64,000 bases of DNA, taken from positions 169,967,220 to 170,031,219 of the forward strand of contig NC_071390.1 in NCBI RefSeq assembly GCF_022682495.2. The letters run 5' to 3'. A program made the translations under genes and the position numbers. The DNA is from Desmodus rotundus (lineage: Eukaryota > Chordata > Mammalia > Chiroptera > Phyllostomidae). Below are positions 23,200 to 33,569 of this stretch, in pieces; within the stretch, counting starts at the first letter, position 1; every line of letters starts with the position of its first letter. The notes below the pieces were generated by a model. The model ran no database searches, had not been told where the DNA came from, and saw nothing but the letters and a program-made list of their open reading frames with translations.

Positions 23200-23760
23200 T
23201 GATAGGGTACCACTACCATAATTATGGTGCTGTATATAGCAGAAGTGATTTTGCAGATGTAGTTAAGGTCCCTAGTCAGTTGACTTTTAGTTCATCACAA
23301 GGGAGACTATCTTAGGTGAGACTGACCTAATTAAGTAATCCCTGAAAAGAGATCAGAGAGATTGAAAAATAAGAGAGATTTTCCTACTGGCATTGAAGGA
23401 GCAAACTGCCACATTGTACAGATGGCAAGCACTGAGAACATCTTCTAGAAAATTGGAGTGCTCCTTGTCCAACAGCCATCAAGAAAACAGGATTTCAGTC
23501 ATACAACCACAAAGAAATCAGTTCTATGCATAACCAGTGATCTTGGGTAAGGACCCAGAGCTACAGATAGGGGCATAGCGCCAGACTATACTTTCACTAT
23601 ACTTTTTGTAAGCCTGGGTAGAGGATCCAGCTGACCCATAACCAGATTCTTCATCCATGGAAGGTATGAAATATTAGCTGTGTGTTGTTCTAAGTGACTC
23701 AGTTTGTGACAATTTGCTATGTAGCGGTAGACAACTATGGTAGGTACTAATGGCACATTC
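23200..23760 (+). repeat. MLT1-like (ERVL-MaLR) solo LTR, old
   Basis: Recognisable pieces in order: TTTTGCAGATGTAGTTAAGG, GGATTTCAGTCATACAACCA, and near the end AGTTTGTGACAATTTGCTAT. This is the usual order of MLT1-group solo LTRs. It is ancient and non-coding; no internal retroviral region is present. Confidence 0.6.
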
Positions 23761-25066
23761 ACAGAGGTGCCGTTCTCACTTATCAACCCAGCAAGTCCTG
23801 CTGGCTTGTTTGGATGACCCTACAAAAAAGTTTAACCTGGTTATGGCTCTCTATATAAATTTAATATACCAGGCCCTCAATTAACTATAAAATATAACCT
23901 TTCACTCTCTGAGGCCATTTTGTGTAATTTAATGAGTTGCATTTCTATTGAATTGATGTGTGTATCACATAAAACATAAGCTTAATTATAATGCAAAATT
24001 GAATTCTAACATGATATAAATATCATAGCATTGCATTTGAAATATTCTTATTGAAAGCAAGTTATTAAAAAGTGATTAACTTAGAATTGTTATTAAACTA
24101 CAACATATAAGTACTATGAATAATTGTCAAGTAGATTGTTCTCTATTACTTTACATATTTTGTATTTCTTTTGTGCAATAAAATAAGAGAATGAACAAAT
24201 TTTATATTATATTATAGTGAGGAACTATAAGATGTCAACTTAATGAGGAATAATTTTTTGGAAGGACAATATTTGGAATAAAATCTGGCTGAATATATAT
24301 CTGTACCTAAGAATTCTATTAAACAGGGCTAAAATCTGTAGAAATTGCCCTGGGTTTAATGATCACATAAATAATCCCATTTCAATTATTTGATTTTATA
24401 ATAAATGAATTATGCATCAGACTTTGTGTCTTTTGTTACTTTTATAGTATCGATTTAGATAAAGATGATCTCTGGCAGAATAATGGGGCAGGGCTCCATG
24501 TGGCTGCTGTTTTATTTTTTATTAGATCTCAAACTACAATATCTACTTTGTCTAAATCAGCTTCACACATCCGAACACTTGCATCCATCACTTGCTCTTC
24601 CTTTCACTTTGCTTGGCTATTAAGATGGCTGCATTTCAGTGTTGTCCCTCACTTAAGTGATTACATTTGCGGCCCAAAAGAGGATGCTCCAGGGATAAAT
24701 CCAAGATGAGAGTTAGGCTGTGGAGCAGTGCTGAGAAGAACGGAAAGGTTCACAGTCCTGTCTCCATCTAAGTTTGCATCTGAAGCTCCCTGGTGAAAGA
24801 AAGTTATAGTGGATGCAGGGAGTGAATCATCAAAAAATACTTTGACAACATAGAATGGAACCTTGCATCTATCCACCAACAATTTTAAAATATCTTACTT
24901 TTAGTAGAAGAAAAAACTTTCTAGAGAAACAGATGGAGCCCCTGTCTATTCTTAACGATGTCAAGTTCAGAAAATGTGTGACTCTTGGGGAGTTTTTAGT
25001 AAGCTGAAGAAATGCCTCCCTGGAGGCTGTGTTACCTGCGGGGTGAGAGTGTGTGAGCAGATGAAG
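23761..25066. other. Non-coding DNA, nothing recognised
   Basis: Very AT-rich around 23880-24440. No exon or repeat family recognised. Confidence 0.45.
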
Positions 25067-25251
25067 GTAGTGTTTCTCACGGTGTGGTCCGTGGTCTGAG
25101 AAGTCCTGCATTGGGAGAGTTGATAAAAAGGGAGACTCATGGGCTCCACTCAAGATCTACTGAGTAACAATCTTTGGGGAGGATCTGAAGATTCGTTTTG
25201 AAGAAGGTCTCTAGGTAACTGTAATGCACACTAAATTTTGAGCACCACCAG
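25067..25251 (+). mobile_element. MER5A-type hAT-Charlie MITE
   Basis: TAGTGTTTCTCACGGTGTGG at the left end, TCTACTGAGTAACAATCTTT in the middle and CTAAATTTTGAGCACCACCA at the right. These match the MER5A plan and length (about 185 bp). An old, non-autonomous DNA transposon. Confidence 0.8.
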
Positions 25252-26119
25252 TAAATATATATGTATTTATTTTACATATGTATTTATGTAAAAAGACTCA
25301 AGAGAATGATCTTTTCTCTCTTGCCAGTGTTAAGCAATATTGCTCCTATTTGTAATCCACCCTCCTCATTTATCATTAATCCCATAAGGATGCACTATAG
25401 TGGCTTCAGAGTGTTTTCTGAGTCACTGCCTATTATTTCTCCACTTAACTCCATTCACATTCACCCACTGAGCAGGCTGCCTTTGCTATTCATCCTGAGG
25501 ACAAAGTCACCTGGTGAAGCCTGGTGCTTTCTCACCACTGAGGATATTGTCTAGACAAGGGATGCTGAGTGTGACGTATAGACAACTGATGGGACTGATG
25601 GAGCAACGGAATACATCCTTGAATTGAATTTCCTCAGCAGATGACACGGCTCTGAAAAGCCAGGTAAACCTGAACAGAGTCTGGTGCTCCACTGAAATCT
25701 CACTGTATCTGTTTACCCTGCGAAGTGTTCCGGAATGGGAGGTGACTAAGATTTCTCAAAAACCAGTTCCCAGGAAAGGTATTGCAAAGATATTTACAAT
25801 TTTTTTTCTGTGCAATAAGAATGCCTGGATTTACATTTTTCAAAAGAAAAGCAATTTAAAAGCTATGTCATTAAAGGAAATAAATGTTCCTACATCACTT
25901 TGGTGAAGATGGTGGTAAACTTGACAGGTGGATGTGAGCAGTGTGTTTTCTTTAGAATCCCAACTTAATTGAAGGTATCCTATTTCTTCAGATCCACGAG
26001 GTGGCTGGGAATAATAATGGTGTTTAGCTAATGGAGTTGTTCTGTGGATTTATTGATATAATTCATATAAAGCAATTAGAACAGTGTGTGATGTGCAGCA
26101 AGGGCTCCATAAGTAATAA
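25252..26119. other. Non-coding DNA, nothing recognised
   Basis: No feature identified. Confidence 0.4.
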
Positions 26120-26250
26120 CAGTAATAAGTACCATTTATTGAGCATTTACAATGTGACAGCCTCTGTTCGAAGAGCTTTGCATGAATCATCTCAGCAATT
26201 TACTCAAAGCCAAGAAGCTCCAAAGAAGTGGGCTAAAGATTTGAACCCAA
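26120..26250 (-). repeat. MIR SINE fragment
   Basis: TACCATTTATTGAGCATTTA CAATGTGACAGCC and then ATTTGAACCCAAGCG: antisense MIR with the middle decayed. Confidence 0.7.
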
Positions 26251-26879
26251 GCGTGCTCCTAAACCTCTGTCTGCATTGCCTGCCACTGTCATAAATGCGG
26301 CTCATTATTTCTTCACATTATTATTGAAATACACTTCTCACTTGATGACTTACTGCTTGGTTTTATTTTGAAGTTCATGTAGAAGGGCCAAATATCCTCC
26401 CAATTCACTCAGTCAGAGGATTTAGCCAGGCTTCTCTTGGATCGAGTAACTGCCAAAGGAGGGGAATAAATTAGAGGCAGGCAACTGGTCCTCATTTTGT
26501 GTCAGAATGGGAGATGGAGGGGAGAAACTTCACGTGGGCATCAGGGTGAGTGATCGGACTGGTGCTGAGTGTTTTCCAGGCCCTGGGTGAATTCTCTGGC
26601 GAGTCTAGTCTTATTTTCCACTGGGCACATAATGAAGACTGCTCTTGCTATGAAAAAAAAAAAATTGCCACCGATATCTGTATGGTTCCATTCTCCTACC
26701 TCCCACTGCCACTGGGCCTGAGTAGGGTCTCCCACTCTCATGGTACTTTCCATACTTCCTCAAGGACTTTTTTGCTCGATCCTGCTATAGATGATAGTTG
26801 TTTGTAATTAGTTCTAAAAAACTGTCTGGTCAAGATCTGTGGAGTCAGATCTGAATTTCAATCCTGGGTTGGATATTTT
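26251..26879. other. Non-coding DNA, nothing recognised
   Basis: No feature identified. Confidence 0.4.
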
Positions 26880-27010
26880 CTGTTACAGTCTACTAACTCT
26901 CTGTTCTTCAATTTCCCTTTGTACAACGGAGATAATGGTGGTACCTACTTCATAGGATATGGCACGGGATGCAGTAAAAGAATACAAGTAAAGTGCTTAG
27001 TTCACTAATC
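26880..27010 (+). repeat. MIR SINE fragment
   Basis: Sense MIR: TCTTCAATTTCCCTTTGTAC, GGTGGTACCTACTTCATAGG, AAGTAAAGTGCTTAG. Confidence 0.7.
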
Positions 27011-28004
27011 TATCAACCAGTAATTAGCCTACGAGTACTAGCTATTACCATCTAAATTTTGTTTTAACAGATTTTAAGTGTTATAAAAACTGGAGATAGG
27101 ATTTTTATTGCCTATACCATCTTATATTCCTTGACCATAAATCTAGCAAATGAGTACATGATGAATAATCAAAAAATAAATGAAATAAAGTTTAGTTTTT
27201 GACCAGACAAACAAACTGAGGCTCTGAGACTTGGGTAAGAGAAAGCTGTCCACCCTGCCTCCCTCTCCTCCCCGCCCCCTCGTTTAATACCACCGCCAAC
27301 CTGGAATGAAAAAAATAGGCATAACCAGACCCTCTTTGCACCCTGTCTTGGTTCCTCAAAGGGCAGCCTCACCCCTCATTTTGGAAGAAAACATTGTTTT
27401 CCTTCCAAAAGCCATGTTGCTGAAAACAAAGCAGAAGTGGGTTTGCTGCTTCCAGTAACTGGTGTTTTGAATAAACTTCACCTGAAGGATAAGCTTTGAA
27501 GCGCCATAGTAAGAATGTCTGTAACTAGATGTGTTCATTCATCTGAGCACGGGCCAAGAAGGGTTTCATGTGGCTGCAGAGCCTGAGTTCCTCCCCACAG
27601 TTGCTTTGTGGAACCTTCTTTTAAACAGTAAGACCTGCATCTGCCTCTCACCCTCCTGGTTAGTTTTCAAGAGTAGGTCACATAGGCACTTTTGAGGAAA
27701 TATCATTACAGCATCCCCTTTCTCTCACCACAGCCTCATACCCACCCCTCCCCCAGCCCCAGCCCCTCCCCAGTGCAGGGGCACAGAATTTTCCTGTGCC
27801 TGAAATCAGGCGATCCAGAAAGGGCAAACTCTGTGGCAAGTCATGGTATAGTGCTGGTTACTTATCGCACTGATATTTGTCTGTTAGTGAAGGGAAGCAT
27901 TTATTACGTACTCAGTGCGAATTTGCCCAGTGTTAAGTCCTTCACATGGGAATTCTCCTGGCAGCCCATGTACAGATGACTGGCTTCTGATGCTTTGGAA
28001 CATG
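27011..28004. other. Non-coding DNA, little recognised
   Basis: A C-rich patch lies at 27737-27780, and an MIR-like trace (TTATTACGTACTCAGTGCGA) at about 27901. No exon recognised. Confidence 0.4.
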
Positions 28005-28275
28005 GGACAATTTACTAACTCTTCTCAAGCCTCTGTTTTTTCATCCCTAAGATGAGAATGAAAACCTTTATCTTCTTTTTGGAGAGGCTGAGAGGATAGG
28101 AGAGTTGGTGTGCTCAGCCCAGGGCTTGGCCAAGCATGTACTCCTTGAAACATGCATGCTATACAGCACATCATCCTCACGACACCCTCAGGGTGGTATA
28201 CTGGCCCCATTTGGAGGACCAACTAACTGAGGTTTAGAAAGTTGAAGTAACCTGAATGAGGCCAAAGATCTGGTC
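28005..28275. repeat. Two MIR fragments back to back
   Basis: 28005-28150 reads as sense MIR (CTCAAGCCTCTGTTTTTTCA, CCCAGGGCTTGGCCAAGCAT). 28160-28275 reads as antisense MIR (CATCATCCTCACGACACCCT, AACTGAGGTTTAGAAAGTTG). Opposite orientations show two separate insertions. Confidence 0.6.
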
Positions 28276-28849
28276 CCTTCTTTCTATTGGCCACTCTAGT
28301 AGTTGTCTTTTAAAATAGAATGCTGTGCTTTGTAGGAAGGAAAGATACTGATTCATGCTTTAACTTGATTCTAAGCTATGACTGAAAGCTGAGTTATTGA
28401 CAAAGGCACTTTGCCTATTTAGACGGCAATGGTCTTTCTGAGGAAAATCAAAGGATGGGAGGGGGCGCTCTCCTAGGTCCTTCCCATCCTCCTCGCCAGT
28501 GGCGTTTAGGTAACTTGGACAGGGAGACCTGCCCTGATGCTGCCTGGTATCGCTTTCCTTGGTCGCATTGTTGGGCACTGCAGGTTAAACTCACATTAAA
28601 CTCTGAGAGAACATGGTAAATACACTCCAGTGGGCTGTGCTCACGGCTCTCCTCACAGCCAGGTGTCGGGAACACACTGCGCTGCTACGCTGGCCTCCTC
28701 AGCACGGGGCTTCCTCACGAGGCAGGCAGGAACCTCAGCAGAGTCCACAGGCACACTGGGCACTCGAGATAACAGGGAGCAAGGTCCTGGAGGATGAGTG
28801 GGAGAGCAGGTAGCTTTGTAGGCTAAGTGACAGTATCTATACCGTTGTT
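28276..28849. other. Non-coding DNA, nothing recognised
   Basis: No feature identified. Short ORFs on both strands have no family resemblance. Confidence 0.4.
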
Positions 28850-29230
28850 CATGCAACAGCTAGTCAGTGCCTTCTATGTACCAGGCACTATTCTAAGCGC
28901 AAGGCTATCCCAGCGAACAGCGTGGACAAAAATCTCTGCCTTCGTAGGAGGAGGTTATATTCTAACAGAAAATATTAGATAAATGAGTAAACAAATATAC
29001 ATCTTGGGTGGTGACAGCGCTTTGGAGGAAAATAGAGGGCGGTGATCCCAAGGCTGTGAAGCTGTGGTGTTCTACACTGTGCAGTTAGCAATGACCGTGC
29101 CATGATGGGCAGTTTGGAGCCAAAACCTATGGGAAGTCACTTATTCATGGAGTGACCTGGAAATCAGCATTCCAATAGAGGGAAGAGCCAGGGACAAAGG
29201 CCTGAGCTTATGAGGGAAACGATCTGAAAG
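28850..29230 (-). repeat. L2 LINE fragment
   Basis: Antisense L2: GTGCCTTCTATGTACCAGGC ACTATTCTAAG, then AATCTCTGCCTTCGTAGGAG, then GGAAGAGCCAGGGACAAAGG CCTGAG. Confidence 0.7.
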
Positions 29231-29369
29231 GAACTCCCACAGGTCCTGGGGGGAACCACTCAGATCCGAGGGAACCACTAATTTGTCCCTGACCAAGTGG
29301 GAAGAACCTCCCTCCGGGCTTTTCACTGGCAACGTGCCTACACCCAGTTCGCAGCCAAACAACACCAAC

Positions 29370-30860
29370 TTTACTTTGTTTTAATAAAAGTTGCATATAT
29401 TTTAAGGTGTACAATATGATATTTTGATGTACATTTACACAGTGAAATAATTACTGTCATCATCTCTTGCATAGTTTCCTTTTTCACGGTCACGAGAGCC
29501 CAGAAATCCACTATCTTAGCACATTTCAGGAATACACTGCCACATTACTAACTACAGCCAGCATGCTGTATGTTACATACCTAGAATGGATTCATCCTAC
29601 ACACCCACTGCTTTGCACACTTGGAGCACCATCTTCCCATTTGTCCCACCCCCTGCCCTTGGTAACTGCCATTCTACCCTCTGCATCTATGAATTCAGCT
29701 ATTTTAGATGTGACATATATGTGAGATCATTTCCTTCTTTGTCTGGTTCATTTCGTTTCTTTTTCCACATTTTTTATTGTTGTTCAAGTACAGTTGTCTC
29801 CATTTTCCCCCCACAACTCCGCCCCACCCTAACCATCCCCACCTCCCCACCTTGGTCCTACCCCTTTTTGGTTTTGTCCATGTGTGGTTCATTTCTCTCA
29901 GCATTGTGCCCTCCAGATTCATCCACAATGTCACAAGTGACAGGGTTACTTTCTTAAAGGCTGAATAACATCTCAGTGTTTGTGTGTGTGTGCGCATCAC
30001 AATTTCTTTATCCATTCCTCCATCAGTAGATTGTTTCTATATCTTTGTCACCATGAATAATGATACAATAAACAAGAAAGTGCAGGTGTCTCTTCGAAGT
30101 ACTGACTTCATGTCCTTTGGATATATACCCAGAAGAGGGTTTGCTGAATTCTGTGGTAATTCTATTTATAATTTTATGAGGAAACTTCATACTGTTTTCC
30201 ACAGTGGTGGTACTAATTTAAATTCTCACTGAAAATTCATAAAAGTTCCTTTTCATCCACATTCTCGCCAACATTTACCTTTTATCTTCTTTTCTTTGTA
30301 TGAAACTTCTGGAGGTGACATCGGTCAATACACTTATACAGGTTTCAAGTGTGCATTTCTATGGTGCATGGTCTTCACACTGCACTGTGTGCCCACCACC
30401 CAGAGTGACATCATGCCTGTCACCCAGCCGTTCTCGTGGGTGTGAGATGATATCTCATGGTGGGTTTTTTCTGTGCATATACATTCTTTGACTAATTGCT
30501 TCACCTGCTTTGATTTGCACTTCCCTGATAATTAATGATGTTGAGCACCTTTTCATGTACCTGTTGGCCATTTGTATGTCTTCTTGGAAAAAGTCTGTTT
30601 ATGACCTTCGACCATTTTTTAAATCAAGTTACTTAATTTTTTACTTTTGAGTTGTATGACACACTTATATATTTTGGATTTGGCCACTTTTCAGGCATAT
30701 GGTTGGAAAATATTTTCTCCCATTCTACAGGCTGCATTTCTATTTTGTTGGTGGTTTCCTTTGCTATGCAGAAGCTTTTTAGTTTGATGATGTCCAACAT
30801 GTTCATTTTTGCTTTTGTTGCCAGGAAATCAGCTTTATATATAAATGCAAAGGAACTGAT
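29370..30860 (-). mobile_element. Old L1MA/L1MB-type element, interrupted
   Basis: The + strand follows antisense L1: TAAGGTGTACAATATGATAT, TTGGTAACTGCCATTCTACC, GGATATATACCCAGAAGAGG, CTTTTCATGTACCTGTTGGC, TGCTATGCAGAAGCTTTTTA. ORF2 is broken. It is split by a younger L1 3'-end insertion at 29755-29884 and by a second unlike segment at about 30318-30425 that resembles another L1 3' UTR (CCACCCAGAGTGACATCATG). Confidence 0.85.
29755..29884 (-). mobile_element. Short bat L1 3'-end insertion nested in the older L1
   Basis: TATTGTTGTTCAAGTACAGT, a C-rich stretch, then GGTTTTGTCCATGTG, the same 3' UTR as the full-length L1. It is bounded by the direct repeat TGGTTCATTTC (29744-29754 and 29885-29895), and the surrounding old L1 reads continuously across it. 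About 130 bp, severely 5'-truncated. Confidence 0.85.
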
Positions 30861-31249
30861 TGTTGACTTTCATTTATGGGGCAAGTTCAAGGGCTCCCTT
30901 GGGTAGAAAAACAGAAAAATCCCTTCTGGAGACCAGAGGTTGAAGTGCATTTAAGCAATAATAATCTCTTGAATAAATAGGCAAGAAGATCCATGAATTC
31001 AATTAACTATGAGATTGCAATCTTCTCATGTTGCAAAATTACAGGGGTTAATGGATTAATTAGAATGTCACAAAACTGTTTGGGAGGATCATTTTGGTTC
31101 TGACCTTCATTCCTGGGATGATAAATATTTGTGCAAGTTGTTTGGATATTTAATTCAATTAAAGCTGTGTGGAATAATGGGAGGAAGAATGAGCTTTGAG
31201 TTGAACGAATGAATGTTTGAATTTTGATCCCATCCCTTACCAGCAGCAG
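30861..31249. other. Non-coding DNA, nothing recognised
   Basis: No feature identified. Confidence 0.4.
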
Positions 31250-31945
31250 AACCTTGAGGCTACTAGTTAAACTCTGAAGCTTAGTGTTTCTCTGTAAATC
31301 TCATCTAATTATACCTCATTTCAGAGAGGCTGAAAGGGAAAGCAATGTGTGCAAAGCATCTGGTATGTGGTAATTAATTAATGCTGACTATTGTTATTCA
31401 CGAAGTATATGTGCTGTAGACCTGAGAAGTGTGATGTGCTGTCCATCAAGGCATGTGGGGAACATACGGGAAGGGAAGGCATGATTTCTGCCCTCGACAA
31501 AGTTACCCTTAAGTGTGGTTAATTACACCCAAGTAGCTACAATGTATTATAAGAGGAACAAGTACTGTAATAAAAGGGAGGGGGAGAGTTTCTCTCCAAT
31601 TCTGCTTGGAGAAGTTTCATGGAGATGTTTTAGGAACTTGTGAGGTAGATAGGGTGTAGAAACAGTTTTTCAAATACATACAGTCTTTGAACAAAGCCTG
31701 GGGATGTAGGAACTCAAAATGAGTTTGCAGAGAGGAAGCTGAGCTGTCAGGTAGAGTGATGGACAGAAATAGGGCCAACGAGGTGCACCCTCAAGCTGCC
31801 ATCTGATGAAGAAGAGACTAGGATGTGATTAAAAGGGGCTTGGATTTTATTCATTAGGGGCATAGAGAGCCATGGAAAGTTTCTGTGAAGGGAATAATAA
31901 TATGAGGGCTGTGTCTCAGAGCCATTACTCTGGCAGCCCTGTGTG
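31250..31945. repeat. MIR (sense) followed by L2-like (antisense) remnants
   Basis: 31250-31390 has sense MIR wording (GCATCTGGTATGTGGTAATT). 31430-31945 has antisense L2-style wording (GGCATGATTTCTGCCCTCGA; TCTCAGAGCCATTACTCTGG CAGCC). Both are old. Confidence 0.5.
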
Positions 31946-31979
31946 ATATCAACACAGACAAAGAGACTTGTAATAAAAA

Positions 31980-32200
31980 CAAGAGCTACGAGTGGTGGAA
32001 CACTCACTCTGTTCGGAAAGTATTGCTCAATTACCTCAACAGTCCAATGAGCTAAGTGCAGTATGCCCTTTTTGCAGACAAGCATGTGAAGGCATGGGGA
32101 TGTCAAGTAACTTACCTGAGGCTACCCCGCTTGTGTGAGAGGTCTGAGACTGGAATCCAGGCATCTGGGCTCTGGAGTGCATGCTCGGAACCATTGCACT
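31980..32200 (-). repeat. MIR SINE
   Basis: Antisense MIR: TATGCCCTTTTTGCAGACAA, GTCAAGTAACTTACCTGAGG, GACTGGAATCCAGGCATCTG. Confidence 0.7.
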
Positions 32201-33249
32201 ACCCTGCCTCAAAAGCCAACCAGACATCAGGGACGCCTGCATTCTAACCAGCTGGGCCTTTGCCCGATCTTCCTTGTGCTTTCTGGGTCCTCAGTGTGTT
32301 CATCTTAAATTGGCTTTCTGAGATGCCTTCTAACACTTGTTTGTTTGTTGTAATTCTGTATTTTAATGTGGGTCTGATCTATTTGGGCAGCAAAGGGGTG
32401 GGGGGAGGGATGAATGATCGTGCAAGAAACAGACAGAAACTCCAAGCAAAGTTTTGTTTCTGATTGATCCTTTTTCCTCAGAAAGTGCCCTTGGCTCCAA
32501 ATATACTTAAATCATTTTTTCAAAAAAGCATAGGAGGTACACACTGGGAAAAAAAAGTATATATTTCGGTATATTCAATGGAAATGAGCTAATGCCTCAG
32601 CTAGCTGCTGAACTCTAAAATTTACAATTATTAAGAATACTTACTAGTTTATTAGACCTTTCGTTTGAAACTGTAAGATAGTCACTATTCAAATCCCCAT
32701 ACTAGTTCACAATGACTCAGGCTGTGCCCTGGGATAAAGCAACTCATTGAAAAGAAGCAAGTCAATTCTGCACGACTCCCTTAAGCCTCGTTTCTCTCTA
32801 TTCTCATCCAGCTGGGACAAAATACACACTTCGCTTTTCCTGACTAGTAAACAGTGTGTTTCCGAAGCAGCTGAATCTGAGCTGATACTCCGCCCCTCGG
32901 TATTTTCAGGTTTATTTCAAGATGTGGTGCGCTGGTCCCTGTCTGCAGCAGGAGTCCAGCCTGGGTTAGTTTCCGTTTCCAAGGCAACTGACCAGCCCAA
33001 CAAAGCCACCAGCAGAGCGGGCGCGGGCTGGCTGGTCCAGCGGCCACCTAGCCATCACTGCCACACGTCATGTTTCCTGGAGACCTTCTGGTGACCTCCC
33101 AGGTCTTCGGGTGATCTGCGTGTTACTTCATGCGTGGCTGTCTCTCTGTGTAAGAGTGATAACCCCCAGGAAGCGCATAATTCCGACAGGCTGACTTTAT
33201 TCAGCTGCCACTTCTGGCCTCTGCTACTGTAGACAGGATGAATGCATTT
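32201..33249. other. Non-coding DNA upstream of the KCNIP4 4a promoter
   Basis: No repeat recognised. GC content rises at about 32930-33110, with AGCGGGCGCGGGC at 33016-33028. This may belong to an extended promoter region. Confidence 0.4.
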
Positions 33250-33469
33250 TCTCCCATTCACGCCCTTTCTCGCAGCCTCTCCATCTCGTCTCCTCCTCTC
33301 TCTCTCTCTGTCTCTCTCTCTCTCTCTCCCTACCCACCCCCACCGCGGCTCTCCTCCTCCCCTACTCCTCTGGCAGTAGCCTTCTTCATGTAGTTTAATG
33401 GCTTTACAAAGAAAGCCAGGAAGACAGGCACTTCTCCCTGGCTGTTATCGGACCATGACCTAGCTGACC
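33250..33469 (+). promoter_or_regulatory. KCNIP4: Probable 5' UTR / core promoter of the KCNIP4 4a exon
   Basis: The segment upstream of the KChIP4a start is strongly pyrimidine-rich (TC dinucleotide run at about 33285-33328). It has CACGCCC and CACCCCCACC-like boxes that could bind Sp/KLF factors, a CCGCGG at about 33343, and no clear TATA box. This fits a TATA-less first-exon promoter. The transcription start cannot be fixed by eye. An ACGTCA half-CRE sits farther upstream at about 33065. Assignment is inferred from position next to the exon. Confidence 0.5.
33398..33463 (+). other. Upstream ORF (21 codons) before the KCNIP4 4a start
   Basis: An ATG at 33398 opens a 21-codon frame ending in TAG at 33461-33463, only 6 bases before the KChIP4a ATG. 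A second in-frame ATG lies at 33455 (ATG ACC TAG). Ten bases before the uORF is a start-stop element ATGTAG at 33388-33393. If the 5' UTR includes these bases, the main start would be reached only by leaky scanning or reinitiation. The short gap makes efficient reinitiation unlikely. Seen directly; its use depends on where transcription begins. Confidence 0.45.
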
Positions 33470-33569
33470 ATGAACTTGGAAGGGCTTGAAATGATAGCAG
33501 TTCTGATCGTCATTGTGCTTTTTGTTAAATTATTGGAACAGTTTGGGCTGATTGAAGCAGGTTTAGAAG
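33470..33569 (+). CDS. KCNIP4: KCNIP4 alternative first coding exon (KChIP4a KIS domain)
   Basis: From the ATG at 33470 the frame reads 33 codons plus one base and stops at a GTAAGG splice donor (33570-33575), so the exon ends in phase 1. The peptide starts MNLEGLEMIAVLIVIVLF and ends FGLIEAGLE, with a hydrophobic run at about residues 8-22. I recognise this as the N-terminus of KChIP4a, in which the next residue is Asp; the leftover G fits a GAY codon. KChIP4 is an EF-hand calcium sensor that binds Kv4 (A-type) potassium channels. This variant N-terminus is known as the K-channel inactivation suppressor: it slows Kv4 inactivation and favours intracellular membrane retention. The EF-hand exons are not in this window. 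No TATA box is obvious upstream; the 5' region is TC-rich. Identification comes from recalled protein sequence; homology to another KChIP N-terminus is possible but less likely. Confidence 0.88.
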
